A DNA stretch of 64,000 nucleotides, taken from NCBI RefSeq assembly GCF_034058155.1, contig NZ_CP139148.1, positions 3,472,001-3,536,000 of the forward strand, read 5' to 3'. Both the position numbers and the translations under genes were made by a program. The notes under the pieces are model-generated. The model was not told the origin of the DNA. It saw only the letters and a program-made list of their open reading frames with translations, and searched no databases. This document shows positions 8,101 to 17,700 of the stretch, in pieces (position 1 is the first letter of the stretch; every line of letters begins with the position of its first letter). Source of the DNA: Flavobacterium sp. KACC 22761. Its GTDB lineage: Bacteria > Bacteroidota > Bacteroidia > Flavobacteriales > Flavobacteriaceae.

Positions 8101-8427
8101 CGATATTAAAACTTGGCTGTTTGATATTCTGAATTCTATAAATGAAATTGAAAGTTATTTTCCAAAAACGATGCAATTTCAGGATTATGAAAGGAATATG
8201 CGTACTAAACGGCTGTGGAAAGAAATGTTGAAATTATAGGTGAAGCGATGAGTCGGATATTAAAAGTAAACAATGAAATTCAAATAACGGATTCCCGAAA
8301 AATTGTTGACGTAAGAAATAGAATTATTCACGGATACGATTCAGTTTCTGATGCTGTAATCTGGGGTATTGTGATAAAACAGCTTCCCATTCTTAAAAAA
8401 GAGGTTGAAAAAATACTTGCAGAATAA
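8093..8427 (+). pseudogene. Frameshifted HepT-like HEPN ribonuclease toxin
   Basis: The frame opens at ATG 8093, overlapping the end of the mntA-like gene, and reads MDNDIKTWLFDILNSINEIE onward until a one-base loss at about 8210-8212. The correct frame resumes as RAVERNVEIIGEAMSRIL and runs to 8427. The repaired protein is about 111 residues, normal for DUF86/HepT. The catalytic RX4HXY motif is intact as RNRIIHGY, and its tyrosine is the residue that MntA AMPylates in studied pairs. HepT proteins are HEPN RNases. As read, the gene gives a 47-residue truncated peptide, and a GTG at 8215 could start a 70-residue C-terminal piece that keeps the motif. Confidence 0.8.
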
Positions 8428-8461
8428 TTAAAAATTATTCAAAATCCCATAAAATTTCTAC

Positions 8462-10912
8462 ATGTTTTTTATCGAAGTTATTTTACCGCTTTCCTTAGCA
8501 AAAACGTTTACTTATCGAATTTCTGAGGCCGAATTTCATTTCATTAAAAAAGGAATGCGCGTTGCGGTACCTTTTGGTAAAAACAAAATTTACACGGCGC
8601 TTGTTCTGGATATTCATGAAAATGCGCCAACATTATATGAAGCCAAAGAAATTCATCAAATTTTAGATGAAAAACCAATCGCGACAGAAATCCAAATTAA
8701 GCATTGGCTCTGGGTTGCAAATTATTATATGTGTGCAATTGGCGATGTATATCGCGGTGCTTTTCCGACGGGATTATTGCTGGAAAGTGAAACCATTATT
8801 TCGCACAAACCAGAAGTTTTGGTTAATGATTCTGAACTTTCAGATGATGAATTTTTGGTCTATGAAGCTTTACAGCATCAAAGCTCATTGAAAGTTCAGG
8901 AAATCGCTTCGATTTTAAATAAGAAAAATATACTTCCGGTTCTTCAAAAATTGATCAGCAAAGATATTATTGTTTTAGAAGAAGAAATAAAAGAAAGCTA
9001 TAAGCCAAAAATGATTCGATATGTGAAATTACATTCGAAATACGAATCGGATAATGGTTTGGCCGAGTTGCTTGAAGTCTTGAAAAGCGCTAAGAAACAA
9101 AAAGAAATTGTTATGGCATTTTTTCAGCTGAGCGCTTCTGAGAAAAAGCCAATTACGGTAAAAAGACTGACTGAGTTTTCTAATGTTTCGTCTGCAGTTG
9201 TAAAAGCATTGGTTGAAAAAGAAATTTTTGAAGAATATTTTTTACAGCATGATAGGGTTACTTTTAGTGGTGAAAAATCAGAAAACGAACTTCAGTTAAG
9301 TGAAGCGCAGGAGAATGCCTTTAAAGCAATAAAAGAAAATTTTCTTGAGAAAGATGTTTGTTTGCTTCATGGTGTAACTTCAAGTGGAAAAACAGAAATC
9401 TATATCAAGTTAATTGAAGAATATTTGCAAACTGGAAGGCAGGTGTTGTATTTGCTTCCAGAAATTGCAGTCACCACACAATTAGTTGCTCGTTTGCGTT
9501 TTCATTTTGGAGATAAGGTGGCGGTTTTTCATTCAAAATATAATAATAATGAAAGAGTTGAGGTTTGGAGGCAAACGCTTGAGAATTCAGAAAAAGCGCA
9601 AATTATAATAGGAGCAAGATCAGCTTTGTTTTTGCCTTTTAATGATTTGGGATTGTTGATTGTTGATGAAGAACATGAACAAACATTTAAGCAGACTGAT
9701 CCTGCGCCAAGATTTCATGCAAGAGATGCGGCAATTGTATTGGCTAATTTTCATACTGCAAAAGTAATTTTAGGTTCGGCAACTCCAAGTATTGAAACTT
9801 ATTTTAATACACAAAACAATAAGTATGGACTGGTGACTCTTAGCGAACGTTATAAAAATGTTCGTTTGCCAGAAGTCGTGTTGGTTGATTTAAAAGACAA
9901 ACATTTTAGAAAAAGAATGACAGGACATTTTAGTGATGTTCTTATTGATGAAATTGCAGAAGCTATGTCTTTAGGCGAACAAGTCATTCTATTTCAAAAC
10001 AGAAGAGGATATTCTCCTATTATGGAGTGTTTGCGATGCGGTCATGTGCCACATTGCCAACAATGCGACGTAAGTTTGACGTACCATAAAAATAAAAATC
10101 AGCTTCGATGTCATTATTGTGGTTATTCAATTGCAAAACCTACTAATTGTCATAGTTGTTCCAGCATCGATTTGACAACGAAAGGTTTTGGAACAGAACA
10201 AATAGAGCAGGAGTTGGCATCGCTTTTTCCAAAAGCAAAAACGGCAAGAATGGACCAAGATACCACAAGGGGCAAATTTGGTTTTGAAAAAATTATAGAT
10301 AATTTCAAGAACCGCGAAATTGATATTTTGGTAGGAACTCAAATGTTAGCTAAAGGTCTAGATTTTGAGAATGTAAGCTTGGTTGGAATTATGAATGCCG
10401 ATAATATGTTGCATCATCCCGATTTTAGGGCTTTTGAACGCAGTTTTCAAATGATGACCCAAGTTGCTGGAAGAGCCGGAAGATCTGAAAAACAAGGAAA
10501 AGCGGTTATTCAGACTTATAATCCAAATCATAATACGATTCAGCAAGTTACAAACCATAATTATATAGGTATGTATAAGGAGCAGTTGTACGACAGACAG
10601 ATTTATAGATATCCGCCTTATTTCCGCATCATCAAATTGACATTGAAACACCGCGACTTTGATCGATTGAAAGAAGGGTCGATGTGGTTGTATCAGGTTT
10701 TGAGCCAAAATTTGAATATGCCAGTTTTGGGGCCAGAAGAGCCGGCGATAAGCAGAATCAGAAATGAGTATATCCGAACGATACTAATTAAGATTCCGCA
10801 AAATCTTCATTTAGGAAACACAAAAAAGACTATTCAGAAAATGTTGAATAGTTTTGAAGCTGTAGCACAGTACAGATCGATAAAAGTTACTGTTAACGTT
10901 GATTTCTATTAA
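8462..10912 (+). CDS. priA: Primosomal replication protein N' (PriA helicase)
   Basis: This 816-residue PriA recognises stalled or recombined forks and loads the replisome. The N-terminal DNA-binding domain is followed by a superfamily 2 helicase core with Walker A in GVTSSGKTEIY (about residue 304), DEEH at about 402 and GSATPS. The zinc-binding domain has four CxxC pairs (CLRCGH, CQQC, CHYC, CHSC). The late helicase motifs GTQMLAKGLDF and QVAGRAGR are intact. The length is typical of Bacteroidota PriA. The stop codon overlaps that of the convergent LytTR gene. Confidence 0.96.
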   Translation: MFFIEVILPLSLAKTFTYRISEAEFHFIKKGMRVAVPFGKNKIYTALVLDIHENAPTLYEAKEIHQILDEKPIATEIQIKHWLWVANYYMCAIGDVYRGAFPTGLLLESETIISHKPEVLVNDSELSDDEFLVYEALQHQSSLKVQEIASILNKKNILPVLQKLISKDIIVLEEEIKESYKPKMIRYVKLHSKYESDNGLAELLEVLKSAKKQKEIVMAFFQLSASEKKPITVKRLTEFSNVSSAVVKALVEKEIFEEYFLQHDRVTFSGEKSENELQLSEAQENAFKAIKENFLEKDVCLLHGVTSSGKTEIYIKLIEEYLQTGRQVLYLLPEIAVTTQLVARLRFHFGDKVAVFHSKYNNNERVEVWRQTLENSEKAQIIIGARSALFLPFNDLGLLIVDEEHEQTFKQTDPAPRFHARDAAIVLANFHTAKVILGSATPSIETYFNTQNNKYGLVTLSERYKNVRLPEVVLVDLKDKHFRKRMTGHFSDVLIDEIAEAMSLGEQVILFQNRRGYSPIMECLRCGHVPHCQQCDVSLTYHKNKNQLRCHYCGYSIAKPTNCHSCSSIDLTTKGFGTEQIEQELASLFPKAKTARMDQDTTRGKFGFEKIIDNFKNREIDILVGTQMLAKGLDFENVSLVGIMNADNMLHHPDFRAFERSFQMMTQVAGRAGRSEKQGKAVIQTYNPNHNTIQQVTNHNYIGMYKEQLYDRQIYRYPPYFRIIKLTLKHRDFDRLKEGSMWLYQVLSQNLNMPVLGPEEPAISRIRNEYIRTILIKIPQNLHLGNTKKTIQKMLNSFEAVAQYRSIKVTVNVDFY

Positions 10913-11607
10913 GACGACGTTGACAATGCTTTTACCAAATCTTCTTTTTTGTTTCGGCTTAATGGGATTTTTGTAATTCCGATTTCGGCAAACTTGCTGT
11001 TGAAGCGTTCTACTTTATCAATATTAATGATATAAGATTTGTGCACTCGAATAAATTTATCTTTCGATAAATCATTTTCAAAAGATTTCATAGTCGAAAG
11101 CACCAAATTGCTATCATCTTCGGTAACGACTCTTACATAATCTCCAAAAGCTTCAATCCATTTGATTTTAGCCGTAAAGATTTTGAGTTTTTTAAGATTA
11201 CTTTTGATGAAAATATGTTCGCCTTCTTCTTCTTTGACTTCTTTTTTAAGCAAGTGCATATCGATTGCCCTTTTGACAGAAGCGTTGAAGCGATCAACTG
11301 CGATTGGTTTTTGCAGATAATCCGTAGCATCATAGTCAAAAGCTTTTAAAGCATATTCGGCTTTAGAAGTGATAAATATAATTTGTGGCTTTGATTTTAG
11401 TCCGTCAAGGAAGTCAAAACCATTGATAACAGGCATTTCGATATCAAGAAATATTAAATCGATATTATTTAAAGAGATACAGCTTTTTGCTTCTATTGCA
11501 TTAGAAAAGTCCCCGATTAAGTGCAAACCTGGGTGATTATTAACTAATTTTGCAATAATCGTCCTTTGTATAGAACTATCATCTACAACAACACAGTTTA
11601 GTTTCAT
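10909..11607 (-). CDS. LytTR-family response regulator
   Basis: This 232-residue protein has an N-terminal receiver domain (about 3-120) with the acidic pair in VVDDSS, the phosphoacceptor aspartate in LIFLDIEMP (D56) and the lysine in LQKPIAVDRF. A C-terminal LytTR DNA-binding domain (about 135-230) includes EAFGDYVRVVTED and FIRVHKSYIINIDKVERF. These regulators usually pair with a LytS/YehU-type histidine kinase, but none is adjacent. The targets are unknown. The gene converges on priA with a 4-base overlap of the two stop codons, and it is divergent from the ribosomal operon. Confidence 0.9.
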   Translation of the reverse strand: MKLNCVVVDDSSIQRTIIAKLVNNHPGLHLIGDFSNAIEAKSCISLNNIDLIFLDIEMPVINGFDFLDGLKSKPQIIFITSKAEYALKAFDYDATDYLQKPIAVDRFNASVKRAIDMHLLKKEVKEEEGEHIFIKSNLKKLKIFTAKIKWIEAFGDYVRVVTEDDSNLVLSTMKSFENDLSKDKFIRVHKSYIINIDKVERFNSKFAEIGITKIPLSRNKKEDLVKALSTSS

Positions 11608-11723
11608 AACATTTAAATTTAGAATAAATTCAGGATAGCAGTAGTAAATGTATTGTTTTTTTGGAAAAAAAACTAAACTGAGCGAGTATTTTTTGCTTTA
11701 TGACGAATAAAAGCAAAAAAAAG

Positions 11724-11753
11724 TTGGATATACAGAAATAATGCTTACTTTTG
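11724..11753 (+). promoter_or_regulatory. Promoter of rpsF-rpsR-rplI
   Basis: TTG at 11724-11726 and TACTTTTG at 11746-11753 are separated by exactly 19 bases, a perfect match to the Bacteroidota TTG-N19-TAnnTTTG promoter. The rpsF start codon lies 31 bases past the -7 box. Confidence 0.85.
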
Positions 11754-11784
11754 CACCCAATTTTAACAAATAAATATTTTATTT

Positions 11785-12126
11785 ATGAATCATTATGAAA
11801 CTGTTTTCATTTTAAATCCCGTTTTATCTGAGGTTCAGGTGAAGGAAACAGTAACGAAATTTGAAGAATTTCTTACTAGTAGAGGAGCAGAAATGGTATC
11901 GAAAGAGGATTGGGGTCTTAAAAAAATGGCTTACGAAATCCAAAACAAAAAAAGTGGTTTTTATCACTTATTCGAATTCAAAGTAGCTGGAGAAGTTCTT
12001 TTAGCTTTTGAAACTGAATTCAGACGTGATGAAAGAGTTATGCGTTTCTTAACTGTAAGTTTAGATAAACATGCTATTTCATGGGCTGAGAGAAGAAGAG
12101 CAAAATTAAAATCTACTAAAGCGTAA
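11785..12126 (+). CDS. rpsF: 30S ribosomal protein S6
   Basis: This 113-residue protein is bacterial S6, which binds 16S rRNA together with S18 on the platform of the small subunit. [12 protein letters not shown] at the start, [26 protein letters not shown] in the middle and [16 protein letters not shown] near the end are standard S6 signatures. It is the first gene of the S6-S18-L9 operon. The classical ssb or priB gene between S6 and S18 is absent, as is usual in Bacteroidota. The rpsR gene starts 5 bases after the stop. Confidence 0.97.
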   Translation: MNHYETVFILNPVLSEVQVKETVTKFEEFLTSRGAEMVSKEDWGLKKMAYEIQNKKSGFYHLFEFKVAGEVLLAFETEFRRDERVMRFLTVSLDKHAISWAERRRAKLKSTKA

Positions 12127-12131
12127 TTATT

Positions 12132-12428
12132 ATGTCTACAATCGAACAATCTGCAAAAGGAAAAAAAGACGGAGATATCAGATATTTAACGCCTTTAAAC
12201 ATTGAAACTAACAAAACTAAAAAGTATTGCCGTTTCAAAAAATCAGGAATCAAATACATCGATTATAAAGATGCTGATTTCTTATTGAAATTCGTTAATG
12301 AGCAAGGAAAAATTCTTCCTCGTCGTTTAACTGGAACTTCATTAAAATACCAAAGAAAAGTTTCTGTAGCTGTAAAAAGAGCTCGTCACTTAGCTTTAAT
12401 GCCATACGTGGCCGATTTATTAAAATAA
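12132..12428 (+). CDS. rpsR: 30S ribosomal protein S18
   Basis: This 98-residue protein is S18, the partner of S6 on the small-subunit platform. The core [62 protein letters not shown] is complete. The first 30 residues, lysine-rich with [18 protein letters not shown], form a longer N-terminal tail than in E. coli S18, which is common in Bacteroidota. It lies 5 bases after rpsF and 64 before rplI. Confidence 0.97.
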
Positions 12429-12492
12429 TTAAAAACTCTAGTCGCTGGTTTCTAATAATAGAACCTAACTTCTAAAATATAAGGACAACAAC

Positions 12493-12933
12493 ATGGAACT
12501 TATTTTAAAACAAGACGTACAGAACTTAGGATTTAAAGATGATGTAGTATCTGTAAAACCTGGTTACGGTCGTAACTTTTTAATTCCTCAAGGTTTTGCT
12601 ACTTTAGCAACTCCTTCTGCTAAAAAAGTTTTAGCTGAAAACCTAAAACAAAGAGCACACAAAGAAGCTAAAATTGTTGCTGATGCAAAAACATTGGCTG
12701 AAACTTTGAAAGCTCTTGAAATTAAACTTACTGCAAAAGCTGGTGGAGAGAAACTTTTTGGTTCTATCACTAACATCGATATCGCTGAAGCTTTAGAGAA
12801 ATCTGGTAATGCTATCGATAGAAAATTCATCACTAGCGGTGTTGTAAAACGTATTGGTAAATACAATGCTACAGTTCGTTTACACAGAGATGTAATCGTT
12901 GAATTAGCTTACGAAATTGTTGCTGAAAAGTAA
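12493..12933 (+). CDS. rplI: 50S ribosomal protein L9
   Basis: This 146-residue protein is L9. The N-terminal 23S-binding domain carries MELILKQDVQNLGFKDDVVSV and the conserved VKPGYGRNFLIPQGFA. A long connecting helix (about 45-75) and a compact C-terminal domain (KLFGSITNIDIAEAL) follow. It ends the S6-S18-L9 operon and a strong terminator lies just downstream. Confidence 0.97.
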   Translation: MELILKQDVQNLGFKDDVVSVKPGYGRNFLIPQGFATLATPSAKKVLAENLKQRAHKEAKIVADAKTLAETLKALEIKLTAKAGGEKLFGSITNIDIAEALEKSGNAIDRKFITSGVVKRIGKYNATVRLHRDVIVELAYEIVAEK

Positions 12934-12952
12934 TAGTTTTAAAAATCTATAT

Positions 12953-12983
12953 AAAAATCCCGATGAAAATCGGGATTTTTTTG
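12953..12983 (+). terminator. Intrinsic terminator after rplI
   Basis: AAAAATCCCGAT and ATCGGGATTTTT pair around a GAAA loop, and a run of seven T residues ends the stem. It closes the ribosomal operon 20 bases after rplI. Confidence 0.9.
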
Positions 12984-13052
12984 TTTAATAGAAAAAACAA
13001 TAAAGTGTTATTCGCTTGAAGTTTATAACATAATGCATAAAGCATAAATAAA

Positions 13053-13526
13053 ATGAAATACGCAAGATTAACAAAAGAGCAATTTGATGAATTGCATGCA
13101 GAATTTGCAAGTTTTTTAGCAACTCAGGCAATTGATAAAGCGGAGTGGGATTCTCTTAAAATAAATAAACCTGAAGTTGCTGAGCAGGAATTAGATGTTT
13201 TTTCAGATTTGATCTGGGAAGGCGTTTTGAGTAGGGCCGAATTTTTAGAGCATTTTTCTAAAAATCATATTTTTTTATTTCAATGTTTCGAGACTTATGT
13301 TCAATCTATCGTTTTGAAATCGCTAGTTCCAGAAACTGATTTTTTAACTCAAGAAGGTTTGCAGTGGTTGAGTGATAATATGTTTACGGAAACAATAGAA
13401 ATGAAAGTTGGAAAAAAAGTTTTTACTGAAGATCGAAATTCTTCAATTTTTGAATTGATTCAACAAGGGGCTTTTTTAAGTGATGGACAATTGTTTAAAC
13501 AGATCAATTCGATTATTGAGTCTTAA
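13053..13526 (+). CDS. Conserved flavobacterial protein, DUF6495-like
   Basis: This soluble, acidic 157-residue protein has no signal peptide or membrane segment. It begins MKYARLTKEQFDELHAEF and contains FETYVQSIVLKSLVPETDF and a closing FELIQQGAFLSDGQLFKQI. I associate it with the DUF6495 family, found as a single-copy gene across Bacteroidota, but the match is from memory. The function is unknown. It stands alone between two intrinsic terminators. Confidence 0.7.
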   Translation: MKYARLTKEQFDELHAEFASFLATQAIDKAEWDSLKINKPEVAEQELDVFSDLIWEGVLSRAEFLEHFSKNHIFLFQCFETYVQSIVLKSLVPETDFLTQEGLQWLSDNMFTETIEMKVGKKVFTEDRNSSIFELIQQGAFLSDGQLFKQINSIIES

Positions 13527-13555
13527 TTAGGCGATAAATTAGTTTTTTAAATATT

Positions 13556-13598
13556 AAAAAGATTAAACAGTTTGTTGTAAAATTGTTTAATCTTTTTT
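13556..13598 (+). terminator. Intrinsic terminator after the DUF6495-like gene
   Basis: AAAAAGATTAAACA (13556-13569) pairs with TGTTTAATCTTTTT (13584-13597) around a 14-base loop, followed by more T residues. The stem is AT-rich but long. Confidence 0.7.
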
Positions 13599-14753
13599 AT
13601 TTTTTTAACATTTGTTTAATCTTTATTTTTTTTTCGAGCACGTAGTTTTACGTGTTTATTTCAGTTTTCTCAATATTTTAAGACTTTTGCGTTAAAAAGA
13701 TAATATTTCTATCTTTTTTAGATTTATTGTTAAATCTATAACGTTTGAATTGGATTAATTGTAGGTTTTTTCTTTGATAATTAAAAATTAACGTTAAATA
13801 AACGTGTTTTTAATACACTTCATAAAGTTTGTTTTTCCTAGTAAAAATGGTGTTTTTTCTTATGTATTTGTCGTTTATGTCGCTTTTTTCAATTCAGATC
13901 TAGAAAAAAAATGGAAATATTAGATTGTTATTTGATTTTATTTTTCCTATTTTTGAAATAGAAAGATTAAACAAAACAACTTGGTTTCTTAAAATGAGAT
14001 CTTTTTTAGAGTAGTTTGTTTAATGTTTTGAATTTTGAACTAAAAGTGTTTATCGGTATTATTTTTTAAGTAACTTAATTAATACGCGTATGGAATTGAC
14101 AATTACTCTCATTATCAAGTTTGCATTAGGTGTTCAAATTATTCTTACTCTATTAAGCTTATTGTTAGCTATAAAATTTGCCCACAAGTTTTCATTGTAT
14201 TCAACTTTGGATTTGTTCCAAAAATCTATTCATAATAGTATTAATTTGTTTTCAAGCCCCTGTCGGCGGCTTTGCTAATGAATAATGTTGTGTCGTGTTT
14301 GTTTTTTAAATAATTGCGATCATTATTATTTATTGCTTTAAAAGTTTCAATGTTTTGGATTTTTCTGAATAGAAAATCTGACGGAGCCTAATCAACTTCT
14401 ATAGCTTTGGAACTAGAATATGAATAAAAAAATTCCCCCGCACATAGTAATTTAATTTTTCTTTTATGAAAATTAAGCTTCAAACAAATCACTTCGTTAG
14501 GAAGAATGGTCTAGATCAGTATTTCCTAAAGGTTTTGAGGAACTCATTATTCAAAATGAATAATAGTGCTCTATGGTATACATAGTTATGTGTAATCCAA
14601 ATGTTTTTTAAACTGAAATGTAATTTATAGGTAAGCCCCAAATACTTTAAATTATATTTTAAACTGTTGATTATTAGTGTTTTTTAAAATTGCATAAACA
14701 TACGTGTTTATCGCAGCAGGTTTTTTATTGTCCATTTTCTAATCTTCCAAATT
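13599..14753. other. Gene-poor AT-rich region upstream of the giant surface protein
   Basis: About 1.15 kb with no convincing gene. A 62-residue hydrophobic frame (14090-14278) and a 39-residue frame (14466-14585) are open but lack supporting signals. Short sequence words recur: ACGTGTTTAT or close variants at about 13649, 13802 and 14702. A small palindrome ATTATTCAAAATGAATAAT lies at about 14546-14564. No clear TTG-N19-TAnnTTTG promoter was found close to the giant gene. A long untranslated leader or regulatory DNA is possible. Confidence 0.5.
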
Positions 14754-17700
14754 ATGAAAAGAAATTTTACTTTTTGCGATCTCATCTTTAAGAAGAGATT
14801 AGTGGGGCTATTATTTTTATTCCTATTATGTAGTAATGCTTTTTCGCAGTCTGTTTGTAGACCAGTGTCTCAAACAAACAGTGAAGCAGGTCTATTATGT
14901 GTAGGTTTAGATGTAAGTAATCCCACATTGGCCTACGACAATGATCCGGGGCTAACGACATTTGCGACGCTGCAAAATGCGGTCGGACTTCTTTGTATGG
15001 TCGAAGAGACCATGACATTGAATCAGACTGTTAAAGCGGGCGATGAAATTGTACTTTATTTGGGTACAGGAAATGGTTTGCTTGATGTTGGACTATTGTC
15101 TAACGTATCCATTCAAACCAAACTTTCCGGAACAAATGTAGGTCCAAGAGTGGCGCTTAACAGCCCAGTTTTGAACCTAAGTTTGTTATCTGGCAATGCC
15201 ATCGGAGAGGTGAGATACACTGTACCGGGTGATGCCAATCAAGTACAAATTCAAGTTGGAGGACTTTTAAGTCTTCTGGTTAGTTTAAGAGTTTATGATG
15301 TTCGATTGGATTTTGCTAAACCTACAGTAACAGGAGGCTTAAATCAAACGATTTGTTCTGGAACATCAACAACTTTGACTGCTACTTCTGTGGCTGGTAC
15401 TACTTTAGCTTGGTACAGTTCGGCTTCTTCGACAACAGCATTGGCAACAGGAAACACTTACACAACTCCAAGCTTAACAGCAAACACTACTTATTATATA
15501 GGAGTAGCTCGAGCAGGTGGATGTGAAGGAAATAATCGAGTACCAGTTGTTATTAATGTCTCTAACCCGGTAGCACCTGCAATTAGTTCTTCAGGAACGG
15601 CAGTGTGTTCTTTTGGCGCGACGCAGCAAACTACATTGTCTTTGATAAATCCGATTCCGGGAACCACTTATAATTGGTATTCTGTATCATCAGGAGGAAC
15701 AGTATTAGCAACAGGAAATTCTTATTCGCCAACAGTTCCTCTTGGTACGACTAGGTTTTATGTGGAAGCAGTTATCGGAAGTTGTATAAGTCCGACTCGT
15801 GCACAAGTTGATGTTGTATCGACTGCAGTTCCTGCGGTTGCTATAGCATTGACGCAAAGTGTAACTATTCAATCAGGACAAAATGCGACTTTAAGTGCAA
15901 CAACATCTGAAGTTGGAGTGACTTTAAATTGGTACGATGTTCCAACAGGAGGAACGGCAATTGCAACCAATACATCAACGTTCACCACTCCAATTTTAAC
16001 TGCTTCAAAAACGTACTATGTAGAAGCTCAAAGTGTAACTGGCGGTTGTGTTAGCGCATCAAGAACTGCGATTACAGTAAATGTTATAAATACTCCGGCT
16101 GGTGGCTGTTTATTAGCAAACAGTCAACAAACCAGTTTAAATGGTCTTTGTTTATTGTGTAGCAGTACAAATCCTGATAATTCTGTTGACGGAGATATTA
16201 ATACTGCAGCGCGTTTAACAGTTCCTGTTGGTTTGATAAATGGCTGGATTCAGCAAACATTGCAATTTAACAATCCTGGTAAAGTAGGAGATATTATAGA
16301 TGTTGAATTAGAATTGCCAGGCGGTGTTCTTGATTTAAGTTTATTAAATTATATCAGTTTAGCAACTTACAATGGAACAACTTTTAATAATGACAGAGTT
16401 TCAATAAATAATTTATTGAGTGTTCAATTATTGGGAGGAAACCGCTTTAGAGCTAGTATTACTGCTGGCGCAAATTTTGATCGTGTAGAAGTTCGTTTAG
16501 GTGGTTTGGTATCGGCTTTGACAAGCTTGGATATTTATCAAGCAAGTTATAGATATGCTGATCCAAATGTTACTGGAAATAAAATTATTTGTAGTGGACA
16601 AAATACTACACTAACTGCAGGCCTTGCTGTTGGAGAAACCGTTAACTGGTATTCTGCAGCCACTGGCGGCGCTTCATTGGCAAGTACTGCAGCTTTTACC
16701 ACACCAAATTTGACTGCCAATACAACTTATTGGGCAGAGATAACTCGAAATGGTTGTGTAAACAGTGTACGCTTTGCAGTCCCAATTACGGTTAATGATC
16801 CTGTAGTAGCGACTCTAACAGGAGGTTCTGCAAGTATCTGTCAAGGACAAACGGCTACCATAGCAGTTCAGTCTCCGGTAGCGGGAACAACTTATAACTG
16901 GTATGATGCGGCAGCAGGTGGTAATTTGGTGTTCACAGGAACTTCTTTTACAACACCAGCTTTAACATCTTCAACAAACTATTATGTTGAATCCGTAATT
17001 GGAAGTTGTACAAGTCCAACTCGTGCACAAGCATCTATTACTGTTAATCCATTGCCAGCAGATCCGACTGTAGCTTCTTCGACAGTAATAATTCCGTCAG
17101 GGCAAGTTGTTACTTTGCAGGTTTCAAATCCTGTGGGAGGAGTAGTTTATGACTGGTATGACGTGCCTACAGGAGGAACAGCTTTAGCGACTAATCCTAG
17201 TTATACTCCAAGTCCAGCTTTAACGGCAAATAAAACATATTACATTGAAGCAAGAAGTGCTTCAAATTGCGTTAGTGCTACAAGAACTACAATAAATGTT
17301 GTGGTTACGCCTCCGGCGCCAATTACATCTTGTTTGCAAGCAAATGCACAAGTAACTTCAAGAGGAGGTTTGACAGGTTGTTTGTTATGTTCCTCTGCTA
17401 ATGACGCTGATTCAGTTGATGGCAATGATGCGACAGCAGCAAGACTTTCTGTTGCACTAGGTCTAGTTGATGATTATATGCAGCAGATGCTTACTTTTTC
17501 GACTTCAGGAAAATCGGGAGATATTATAGATGTTGAATTAGGTATTCCTGGTGGAATAGCTGATGTAACTGCACTTTCTTATATAACTTTAAGAAGTTAT
17601 AACGGAGCAACACCAAATAGTGATCAAGTTAATATAGGCTCATTAGTTAGTGTTCAATTATTAGGAGGTGATCGTTTTAAAGCAAGTTTTACAACTTCTG

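Noticed and set aside
14090..14278. 62-residue hydrophobic open frame in the spacer before the giant gene
   Set aside because: No promoter, no start context and an implausible C-terminus (SPCRRLC). It lies in AT-rich DNA where such frames arise by chance. Recorded within the intergenic entry.
14466..14585. 39-residue frame starting MKIKLQTNHFVRK
   Set aside because: No supporting promoter or homology that I recognise, and only about 170 bases before the giant gene. Could be real but the evidence is too thin.
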